Shown one piece after another: positions 1 through 5,929 of a DNA stretch of 8,493 bases. This DNA comes from Candidatus Neomicrothrix sp. UBA4742 (GTDB lineage: Bacteria > Actinomycetota > Acidimicrobiia > Acidimicrobiales > Acidimicrobilacustridaceae), in assembly GCA_002403895.1 (NCBI GenBank), contig DHIQ01000027.1, positions 2,861-11,353 of the forward strand, written 5' to 3'. A program made the position numbers and the translations under genes. The notes under the pieces were generated by a model. It was not told where the DNA came from, searched no databases, and saw only the letters and a program-made list of their open reading frames with translations. Numbering within the stretch: the stretch's first letter is position 1; each line of letters opens with the position of its first letter.

Positions 1-962
1 CCCATCCAGTCGGTGCACAGGTGGATGAGCCACGTCTCGCGCATGCGGCCGTAGTCGAACGTGGTGGGGTTGCCCGAGCGTTGGGCGAAGGCCGGGTCCC
101 AGTGCACCCGTTGCATCACGTCGGGCACGTTCTGGTCGTCGCGGTGGAAGAACCGCGGCACCCGTTGGCGGGTCTGGGCGCCGAGGCGCAGGGGGGCGAC
201 GCCGTAGAGCCCCATGCCCATGCCCACGTGCCAACAGATCATGTCGGTCACCGTGAGCGGGCCCTTCACCATGGGCCCGAGCTGGTCGCCCTCGGCCACG
301 TCCTCCCACCAGCGGGGCTCGGCGCCGCGGGGGCCCTCGGCGGCGTACTGGGTCTCGATGGCGGCGATCTCGTAATCGGTGTAGTGGGCCAGCTCGATGG
401 CATCGTGTTTCTTGCGGGCCCGGGCCTTGCTCCGCTCGGTGCGCACCATGAGCCGGTACTGGGCCGACAGCAACCGGCCCCCGTCGTCGCGGAACACCTG
501 GCCCGTCCATTCGTGCACCGCCCGCTCGGCGAAGTCGCTGGCCTTGTCCGCCACCCCGACGAGCGCGTTGCGGCGAAACACCCGGTGCCCGGAGTACAGC
601 GGCGCCCACCATTCACGGGCGCTGGCGGCGTAGAAGGCGTGGACGCCGCGTAGCGGATCCCCCTTCATCAGCTCGCGCACCTCCGGCGCCACCTCGGTGA
701 CCTCGTCCTCGCCGATGAGGGTGTCACCGCCCACCAGGGGCGGCGGGGCGATGGGCATCAGCCACACCGTCTCGGCGGCATAGTCGGGATCGCTCCACAA
801 GGGATTGTCGTCGCCGTAGGCGTAGGCCACGTGGCGGAAGGCATCGAGGTCGGGCTCGCGGTAATGCGGGGGCCGGGGGTGCGGTTCGGGCACGCCGATG
901 CGGGCGCGTAGGCGTTCGATCGCCTCATCGGTGATGCCCGGCGCCTCAGACTCGGAAGGCAC
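1..962 (-). CDS. MaoC/FAS1-like acyl dehydratase, two hot-dog domains (partial, C-terminus off the left edge)
   Basis: Likely an (R)-type enoyl-CoA hydratase/dehydratase-like protein of the MaoC_dehydrat_N (FAS1-like dehydratase) group, acting on acyl-CoA thioesters in the cytoplasm. 320 residues are visible. The first hot-dog domain has the hydratase-like stretch YAYGDDNPLW at about residues 47-56, followed by DPDYAAE and the IAPPPL segment near 71-76. The second domain starts around the motif RWWEDVAEGDQLGP and continues to YGRMRETWLIHLCTDWMG at the window edge. The start is a GTG at 960-962; an in-frame TGA lies three codons upstream and the next in-frame start is V24. The start overlaps the TetR stop by 17 bp, so the two are probably co-transcribed and translationally coupled. 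Position 56 is Trp where classical R-hydratases have the catalytic His of GDxNPxH, so activity of this first domain is uncertain. Family call is firm; substrate is unknown. Confidence 0.85.
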   Translation of the reverse strand, partial: MPSESEAPGITDEAIERLRARIGVPEPHPRPPHYREPDLDAFRHVAYAYGDDNPLWSDPDYAAETVWLMPIAPPPLVGGDTLIGEDEVTEVAPEVRELMKGDPLRGVHAFYAASAREWWAPLYSGHRVFRRNALVGVADKASDFAERAVHEWTGQVFRDDGGRLLSAQYRLMVRTERSKARARKKHDAIELAHYTDYEIAAIETQYAAEGPRGAEPRWWEDVAEGDQLGPMVKGPLTVTDMICWHVGMGMGLYGVAPLRLGAQTRQRVPRFFHRDDQNVPDVMQRVHWDPAFAQRSGNPTTFDYGRMRETWLIHLCTDWM

Positions 963-1605
963 GGTCGATCATCTCGTGCAGGTCGGCCAGGGGCAGTCGC
1001 TCGACCGGGTTGGCGTCGTCGGACATGACCGCCGGGTCGAGGGACTGGTAGGCGGCCACCAACCCGCTGAACAGCCGGGCCAGCACCTGGGTGTCGCCGT
1101 CGCGCAGTTCCTTGGCCCGCTGGCCCCGGCGGAACACGTCGGCCTGGATCTCCATAGCCGTCTCCAGGTTGTCGGCCAGCAGGGGCGATTCGGGCATCTC
1201 CGGTGCGGGCCGTGACGTGGAGAAGGAGCGCAGGTAGAGGCGACCGAAATGGCGGTGGAGGCGGAAGAACCCGACCTCGAAATCGACGAGGGCATGCAAC
1301 TGCTCGAGCGGGGTCTCGCCCGAAGCCACCACCTCGCGCATGCCGGGCATGAACTCGGCCCCCCGGCGCAGGAACACGGAGAGGTAGAGGTCGTCCTTGT
1401 TGTCGAAGAACGAATACACCGAGCCCACCGAGAACTCGGCCAGCTCGGCGATCTCCTTCAGCGTGGTGGCGTGGAAGCCCTTCTGGCCGAAGACTTCCTC
1501 GGCCGCGTCGAGCAGCTGCGACCGGCTCAGGTCCTGGTGCAGGAGCCGGCGCTGCTGGCGACGGCTGGCAGCCGGGTCATTCTCGGCGACGACGGTCTTG
1601 GCCAT
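946..1605 (-). CDS. TetR/AcrR family transcriptional regulator
   Basis: A 219-residue one-component regulator of normal TetR length. The N-terminal helix-turn-helix domain spans about residues 28-75: the helix with LLDAAEEVFGQKGF (31-44), then TTLKEIAELAEFSVGSVY (47-64) as the DNA-reading helices, and the signature YSFFDNKDDLY (64-74). The remaining residues form the helical ligand-binding and dimerisation domain, which has no recognisable specificity signature. The ATG at 1605 is the first start after an in-frame TAA four codons upstream, so the start is well fixed. It heads a minus-strand unit with the MaoC-like dehydratase and faces the crotonase gene across 52 bp, the classic arrangement for a repressor controlling its divergent neighbour and itself. 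The ligand is likely an acyl-CoA or pathway intermediate, by inference from context only. Confidence 0.93.
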   Translation of the reverse strand: MAKTVVAENDPAASRRQQRRLLHQDLSRSQLLDAAEEVFGQKGFHATTLKEIAELAEFSVGSVYSFFDNKDDLYLSVFLRRGAEFMPGMREVVASGETPLEQLHALVDFEVGFFRLHRHFGRLYLRSFSTSRPAPEMPESPLLADNLETAMEIQADVFRRGQRAKELRDGDTQVLARLFSGLVAAYQSLDPAVMSDDANPVERLPLADLHEMIDRAFRV

Positions 1606-1657
1606 CCACCGACGTTAGCCGCGACCCGCGCGATAAATTGAAGATAGGTTCTACGAA
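1606..1657. promoter_or_regulatory. Divergent promoter/operator region between the TetR and crotonase genes
   Basis: This 52-bp gap between two divergent start codons turns sharply AT-rich at 1631-1657, against the GC-rich surroundings. It contains TAnnnT-type -10 candidates at 1634-1639 (TAAATT) and 1645-1650 (TAGGTT) on the plus strand. The small inverted repeat TAG-GTT-CTA at 1645-1653 is a possible half of an operator. No convincing Shine-Dalgarno precedes the crotonase ATG, and use of the TAGGTT box would give a nearly leaderless transcript. Exact promoter elements are not certain. Confidence 0.45.
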
Positions 1658-2479
1658 ATGAATGATGCTACGAGTCCTCGTCCCCCGGACGGTGACTGGC
1701 TCGGCACCCCCTACCTCCGCTTCGAGCGGCAGGGCCCGCTGGCGGTGGTGACCGTGGACCGCCCCGAGATGCGCAACGCCATGAGCCCGGCGATGTATTT
1801 CGGGGTGCGCTACGCCGTCGATCTGGTCAACGGTGACGAGTCGCTGGCCGGGCTCTTGCTGACCGGTTCGGGCGACGTGTTCATCCCCGGCGGAGACCTC
1901 GGCGGCGACAACGTCGACGGGTGGGCCGACCTGCCACGGCTGCTGGGCATGGACAACACCCCGTTCGACGCCATCCGCCTGTCGCGCAAGCCAGTGGTGT
2001 GCGCGGTCAACGGGCTCGCCCAAGGCGGCGGCCTGATGATGGCCATCCTGGCCGACGTGACCGTGGCCAGCGATCGTGCCACCTTCCGGTCCCCGGAGCT
2101 GTTCCGGGGCATCGCCGACACCAACTACGGCCAGATCCTCCCCCGCCAGGTCGGCCCGGCCCGGGCCCGCGACATGCTCATGACCGGGCGGATGGTCACG
2201 GCGGCCGAGGCCGAGGACTGGGGCCTGGTGGCCCGGGTGGTCCCCCACGACGAGCTCCTCACCACCGCCATCGACGTGCTCACCTGGTGCTGTCGCACCG
2301 CTCCCGAGGCTCGCGCCGCGGTCAAGCGGGTGATGGACGAGTTCTACGGTCGCTACGACCGCATGTCGATGGACGCCAGCCTGGCCGGCACCGAACCGGT
2401 CGAGGGCTTCCAGGCGTTCAAGGAGCGGCGCAATCCATCGTGGGTCCCCGCCGAGCTGCGCACCGACGGGCGGCTCTGA
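1658..2479 (+). CDS. Enoyl-CoA hydratase/isomerase (crotonase) family protein
   Basis: A full-length 273-residue crotonase-fold protein, expected to bind an acyl-CoA and stabilise its enolate in an oxyanion hole. Visible landmarks are the N-terminal strand and DRPEMRNAMS (34-43), the first oxyanion-hole segment DVFIPGGDLGG (73-83), the second oxyanion-hole loop AVNGLAQGGG (116-125) and the SPELFRG motif (145-151). Glu147 matches the second catalytic glutamate of enoyl-CoA hydratase (Glu164 of the rat enzyme), but the position of the first (Glu144, in the GGGxEL motif) is Met127. It may therefore be an isomerase, a hydrolase or another crotonase rather than a standard hydratase. The ATG lies in the AT-rich gap shared with TetR, which probably regulates it. 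Its stop abuts the stop of the convergent NIPSNAP-like gene with no base between. Confidence 0.92.
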   Translation: MNDATSPRPPDGDWLGTPYLRFERQGPLAVVTVDRPEMRNAMSPAMYFGVRYAVDLVNGDESLAGLLLTGSGDVFIPGGDLGGDNVDGWADLPRLLGMDNTPFDAIRLSRKPVVCAVNGLAQGGGLMMAILADVTVASDRATFRSPELFRGIADTNYGQILPRQVGPARARDMLMTGRMVTAAEAEDWGLVARVVPHDELLTTAIDVLTWCCRTAPEARAAVKRVMDEFYGRYDRMSMDASLAGTEPVEGFQAFKERRNPSWVPAELRTDGRL

Positions 2480-2482
2480 TCA
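2477..2482. other. Back-to-back convergent stop codons (TGATCA)
   Basis: The palindrome TGATCA supplies the TGA stop of the plus-strand crotonase (2477-2479) and the TGA stop of the minus-strand NIPSNAP-like gene (2480-2482). There is no intergenic base, so no intrinsic terminator can lie between the genes and transcripts must end inside the opposing gene. Confidence 0.9.
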
Positions 2483-3247
2483 GAGCTGGTCGAGCGGGAT
2501 GCGGTCGCTGACCTCGGGTTGGCGGCCGATCCGCAGCGGGCTGAGCGGGGCGTCGACCATGAGGCTGCGCCGCCAGTCCGCCCCCAGCTCGAGGGTGATG
2601 GCCCGCCACAGGGCCAGTGGCCCGGAGCCGTCGTCCGCGGCCAGCCAGGCCTGCTCCACCGCGGCCCAGGTCGACCAGTCCGGGATGGCCCAGATGAGGA
2701 CACACTCCGAATCGTTGACCATGGCCACCCGGTAGGCGCCGACCACGTCGAGGCCGAACTCGGCGTGGGCCGCCACCGCGTGGTCGTGCACCGCGGCCAG
2801 GAACGCCGGCGCGGTGCCGGCCGGCACCGTGATCAGCTCGTGGGCGTACAGCTCGCCCCGCACCCCCTCCGCGATGAGCTGGTCGACCGGCCGGGTCCAC
2901 GGCTCGGGCACCACGATGCGGTCCACCCCACCCCGCCGCAACGCGGTGGCGGCCGCCCACCACTCGGCCAGCGACGGATCCTGCTGGGAGGGATGATCGA
3001 GCTCGTGGCTGAAGTTGCCCACCAGGCCGTCCCACCCGTCCAGCTCCCACAGGTTGACCACTTCGGGCCACCGCCCGGTCGAGCCGACGGTGCCCCACAC
3101 CCCGAGACACAACTGGTTGCGTTCGTCGCGGGCCACCGGGCACCAGTTGGCCGTCATGTGGTGCATGTAGCGGGCGCGGTTGTGCCCGATGATGTCGATG
3201 AACTCGTGGATGTAGACCTTTTGATTGGGTACGCCGTCGTTCGCCAC
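2480..3247 (-). CDS. NIPSNAP-like protein with tandem dimeric alpha/beta-barrel domains
   Basis: A 255-residue soluble protein with no signal peptide or membrane segment. Two ferredoxin-like (dimeric alpha/beta barrel) repeats can be seen. The first runs from VYIHEFIDIIGHNRARYMHH (11-30) to GRWPEVVNLWELDGWDGL (58-75), the second from GELYAHELITVPAGTAPAFL (131-150) to CVLIWAIPDWSTWAAVEQAW (182-201). The pattern of a family-typical first strand, a helix and a final strand with LWE or IWA resembles NIPSNAP proteins, which have no settled enzymatic role. The start is GTG at 3245-3247. It is preceded by the TAA of the binding-protein-like gene only nine bases away and in the same frame, with no clear Shine-Dalgarno, so expression probably depends on the upstream gene. 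The function is not known; NIPSNAP is my reading of the fold pattern, not a database match. Confidence 0.72.
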   Translation of the reverse strand: MANDGVPNQKVYIHEFIDIIGHNRARYMHHMTANWCPVARDERNQLCLGVWGTVGSTGRWPEVVNLWELDGWDGLVGNFSHELDHPSQQDPSLAEWWAAATALRRGGVDRIVVPEPWTRPVDQLIAEGVRGELYAHELITVPAGTAPAFLAAVHDHAVAAHAEFGLDVVGAYRVAMVNDSECVLIWAIPDWSTWAAVEQAWLAADDGSGPLALWRAITLELGADWRRSLMVDAPLSPLRIGRQPEVSDRIPLDQL

Positions 3248-3256
3248 GCCGCGAGC

Positions 3257-4594
3257 TTACGAGGTCGCGTTCGAGGGCCATTCGGGGCGGTGGTAGCCGT
3301 CGAAGCGCAGCTCGCCGCCCCGCAACTCGCGGATGGTGAGGAAGTCGCCCTTGTAGCCCTTGCGATCCCATGGCCCGAACTGGATGTAGCAGCCGGGGCC
3401 GCCGTTGGTGGCCGGCATCCAGCGGATCTTCTCCATCCCCTCCTTCACGTACCTGGGGGCGGGGATGGCGGCGTTGGCGATGCCGTGGATGGCCACGCGG
3501 GCCGTGTCGTAGGCCAGGGCCACCACCACGTTGGCCGTCTTGCGACCGAAGCGCTGCTCGAAGCGGGCGATCATGGCGTTGTAGTTGGGGTTGGTGCCGT
3601 CCTCACCGAGCTGGTCGACGCCGTGCCAGCCCTCCAGCCCCTCAGCCCAGGCGTTCGAGTTCGAATAGAACATGAAGGCGGTGCCCATGACCCGGGGCGG
3701 ATCCCAGTCGAGGGCCTTCAACGCGTCGGCGAAGTGGAACGTGGCGTAGCCGTAGCCGCCGTAGTAGAGGCCCTGGGTGCCGAGTTCGCGCATGGTGGCC
3801 AGGTCGTCTTTGAGCCCCACCGGGTTCGGCTCGAGCTTCACCTCGCGGGTGATGGTCAACCCCAGCTGGATGGCGGTGTCACGGAAGTAGTCGGCGTAGT
3901 CCTTGCCCGACGAGCCCGCCTCCCAGAACAGGCCGACCCGCTCGAGCCCCTGAGCCTTGAGCCACTGGGCGCACATCGTGCCTTCGGTGGGGATGTCCCC
4001 GTTGGCCACGGTGAAGCAGTACTCCGAGGCGAACTTGTGGGCGCCGGTCCAGCCGATGCACGCCACCCCGAGCTCGTTGGCCGTGTCCTGCACCACCAGC
4101 GAGTTGTCCGAGATGAGCGGGCCCAACACGACGACGCACCCCTGGTCGACGAGCCAGCGGTAGCCGTCGATGACCTTGCGGTAGTTCTCCCGGGGCAGGC
4201 CACGGGCGTCGGCGATGATGAGTTGCACCGGGCTGCGGGCCCAGATGCCCTCGTTCATGGCGTCCTCGATGGCCAGGATGGTGGGATCGATCCAGTCGGC
4301 CAGCAACTGGTTCAGGTCCATGTCGATGAGGATGCCGATCTTCACCGGCTCGAACGGATCGCCCTGCGTCTTGAGGCCACGCGTCGGTGGGTAGATGGTG
4401 ATGCCCTGCACCGCCTCGTCGTGCACGGCGCCGCCCCCCTGCCACCAGCTGGATCCGTCGCCGCCGGCCCCTTCCAGATAGCTACGGGTGCCGTGGCGTA
4501 CCGACGACACCGCCCGGTCCTCTTCGGCGATGCCCAGATCCACCGGCGCCGGGAACATCCGTTGTGCGTACTCGTGGCTCATCTCATCATCCAT
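3257..4594 (-). CDS. Periplasmic-binding-protein-like type I protein (Leu/Ile/Val-binding fold) lacking a signal peptide
   Basis: Similar to substrate-binding proteins of branched-chain amino acid type ABC transporters (Peripla_BP_6). With the ATG at 4594 it has 445 residues. The binding fold begins at PVKIGILIDMD (83-93), continues with LPRENYRKVIDGYRWLVD (133-150), VVVLGPLISDNS (154-165) and the hinge region GVACIGWTGAHKF (176-188), and the second lobe contains ERVGLFWEAGSSGKDYADYF (218-237) and GLYYGGYGYA (275-284). The first 80 residues are polar, with no hydrophobic signal core, twin-arginine motif or lipobox cysteine, so the protein looks cytoplasmic. GGAG at 4600-4603 lies five bases before the ATG at 4592-4594, which decides this start over the GTG at 4600 and the ATG at 4582. 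No permease or ATPase is nearby. It is probably a solo ligand-binding protein, but a transport role with distant partners is not excluded. Confidence 0.82.
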   Translation of the reverse strand: MDDEMSHEYAQRMFPAPVDLGIAEEDRAVSSVRHGTRSYLEGAGGDGSSWWQGGGAVHDEAVQGITIYPPTRGLKTQGDPFEPVKIGILIDMDLNQLLADWIDPTILAIEDAMNEGIWARSPVQLIIADARGLPRENYRKVIDGYRWLVDQGCVVVLGPLISDNSLVVQDTANELGVACIGWTGAHKFASEYCFTVANGDIPTEGTMCAQWLKAQGLERVGLFWEAGSSGKDYADYFRDTAIQLGLTITREVKLEPNPVGLKDDLATMRELGTQGLYYGGYGYATFHFADALKALDWDPPRVMGTAFMFYSNSNAWAEGLEGWHGVDQLGEDGTNPNYNAMIARFEQRFGRKTANVVVALAYDTARVAIHGIANAAIPAPRYVKEGMEKIRWMPATNGGPGCYIQFGPWDRKGYKGDFLTIRELRGGELRFDGYHRPEWPSNATS

Positions 4595-4647
4595 GTCCAC
4601 TCCGAAGTGGTTGTTCAGAATCTCGAATTATAGTTCACTAGAAGACA
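4595..4647. promoter_or_regulatory. Divergent promoter/operator region between the binding-protein-like and amidohydrolase genes
   Basis: This gap is the second AT-rich island of the window. On the plus strand a good -10 hexamer, TATAGT, lies at 4629-4634, with no properly spaced -35. The palindrome TAGT-TC-ACTA at 4631-4640 overlaps it and would suit a regulator. GTTCA occurs twice, at 4613-4617 and 4633-4637, exactly 20 bp apart. The amidohydrolase ATG at 4648 is preceded by AGAAG at 4640-4644, a weak ribosome site only three bases away. Confidence 0.45.
4600..4603 (-). promoter_or_regulatory. Ribosome binding site (GGAG) of the binding-protein-like gene
   Basis: On the minus strand GGAG sits five bases upstream of the ATG at 4592-4594. 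It overlaps the alternative GTG start at 4598-4600, which makes that GTG unlikely to be used. Confidence 0.6.
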
Positions 4648-5928
4648 ATGAAGCCCGAAGATCTCATCCTGATCAGCGTCGACGACCACCTGGTGGAGCC
4701 ACCCACCCTGTTCGACGCCCACATTCCTGAGCGTTACCGCGACCGGGCGCCCAAGGTGATCCAGACCCGCGACGGCTCCGACGTGTGGACGTTCGAGGGC
4801 TCGAAGATCCCCAACATCGGGCTCAACGCGGTCGCCGGTCGGCCCAAGGAGGAGTACGGCATCGAGCCGACCGCCTTCGACGAGATCCGCCCCGGCTGCT
4901 GGGACATCCACGAGCGCATCAAGGACATGAACGCCGGCGGCGTGCTCGGCTCCATGAACTTCCCGTCGTTCCCCGGCTTCAGCGGTCGCCTGTTCGCCGC
5001 GGTGGACGACAAGGACCTGGCCCTGGCCGTGGTGCGGGCCTACAACGACTGGCACGTGGACGAGTGGTGCGGCGCCTACCCCGGCCGCATGATCCCCATG
5101 GGCCTGCCCGTGCTGTGGGACCCGCAATTGGCCGCCGACGAAGTCCGTCGGCTGGCCCGCAAGGGCGTGCACTCGCTCACCTTCACCGAGAACCCCTCGA
5201 CCCTCGGTTACCCCAGCTTCCACAGTGACGCCTGGGATCCGCTGTGGCAGGCGATGTGCGACGAGGGTGTGGTCCTGTCCATCCACCTCGGCTCCTCGGG
5301 CCAGTTGGCCGTCACCGCGCCCGACGCGCCCATCGACGTGATGATCACGCTGCAGCCCATGAACATCTGCATGGCGGCAGCCGACCTGTTGTGGTCCCGG
5401 GTGCTCAAGAAGTTCCCCGCCATGCGCATCGCCCTGTCCGAGGGTGGGACGGGGTGGATCCCCTACTTCATCGACCGCCTCGACCGCACCTATGACATGC
5501 ACCATCTGTGGACCGGCCAGGACTTCGGTGACCAGCTACCCAGCGACGTGTTCCGCGAGCACTTCCTGACCTGCTTCATCGCCGACCCGGTAGGCATCCA
5601 GCTGCGCCACCAGATCGGCATCGACAACATCGCCTGGGAGTGCGACTACCCCCACTCGGATTCGTCGTGGCCGTCTGCCCCCGAGGAACTGGCCCGGGTG
5701 GCGGCCGACGTACCCGACGCGGAGCTCAACAAGATCAGCTTCGAGAACGCGGCCCGCTGGTACTCGTTCGACCCGTTCGCCCACCGCCCCCGCCAGCAGT
5801 GCACCGTGGGCGCCCTGCGGGCCGAAGCCGAGGGTCACGACGTGACCACCCGCCCCTACGACAAGGGCCGCTTCACCAAGCAGGTCGGCGTCGACCTGGG
5901 CGAGCTGGCCAAGCAAGCCACCGCCTGA
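4648..5928 (+). CDS. Metal-dependent amidohydrolase (amidohydrolase-2 family, TIM barrel)
   Basis: A 426-residue member of the amidohydrolase-related (Amidohydro_2) superfamily, which includes hydrolases and non-oxidative decarboxylases such as gamma-resorcylate decarboxylase and ACMSD. The start MKPEDLILISVDDHLVEPP fits this branch: D12/D13-x-H14 with Glu17 stands where other members have a His-x-His or Glu-x-His metal site. Further probable metal or catalytic residues are His213 (LSIHLGSSG, 210-218), the SEGG turn at 264-267, and Asp333 with His336 in the segment ECDYPHSDSSWP (331-342). These indicate a catalytically intact, probably mononuclear metal enzyme. The C-terminal tail after about 380 is polar and not part of the barrel. 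It is divergent from the binding-protein-like gene and convergent with the ligase, leaving a 1-nt gap. The reaction cannot be settled; a hydrolytic or decarboxylating step on a ring or chain acid is plausible. Confidence 0.92.
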   Translation: MKPEDLILISVDDHLVEPPTLFDAHIPERYRDRAPKVIQTRDGSDVWTFEGSKIPNIGLNAVAGRPKEEYGIEPTAFDEIRPGCWDIHERIKDMNAGGVLGSMNFPSFPGFSGRLFAAVDDKDLALAVVRAYNDWHVDEWCGAYPGRMIPMGLPVLWDPQLAADEVRRLARKGVHSLTFTENPSTLGYPSFHSDAWDPLWQAMCDEGVVLSIHLGSSGQLAVTAPDAPIDVMITLQPMNICMAAADLLWSRVLKKFPAMRIALSEGGTGWIPYFIDRLDRTYDMHHLWTGQDFGDQLPSDVFREHFLTCFIADPVGIQLRHQIGIDNIAWECDYPHSDSSWPSAPEELARVAADVPDAELNKISFENAARWYSFDPFAHRPRQQCTVGALRAEAEGHDVTTRPYDKGRFTKQVGVDLGELAKQATA

Positions 5929-5929
5929 G

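Noticed and set aside
21..653. Plus-strand open frame of 210 codons
   Set aside because: It is the complement of the MaoC-like dehydratase gene, whose minus-strand translation has clear hot-dog family motifs.
1638..1653. Possible KstR-type steroid regulator site around GTTCTA
   Set aside because: Only one half-site resembles the TnnAACnnGTTnnA pattern; the other half does not match, so no link to steroid regulation is claimed.
2418..3371. Minus-strand open frame of 317 codons overlapping the NIPSNAP-like gene
   Set aside because: It is Arg/Gly-rich and out of frame with both real genes it crosses; no start signal or family motif is visible.
2519..4633. Long plus-strand open frame of 704 codons
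   Set aside because: It lies antisense to the binding-protein-like and NIPSNAP-like genes, is rich in Gly, Val, His and Arg with no recognisable motif, and is explained by GC-rich codon use leaving the opposite strand open.
4601..4634. A -35 box (TTGTTC at 4611-4616) for the amidohydrolase promoter
   Set aside because: The spacing to the TATAGT -10 candidate is only about 12 bases, too short for a normal sigma-70-type promoter.
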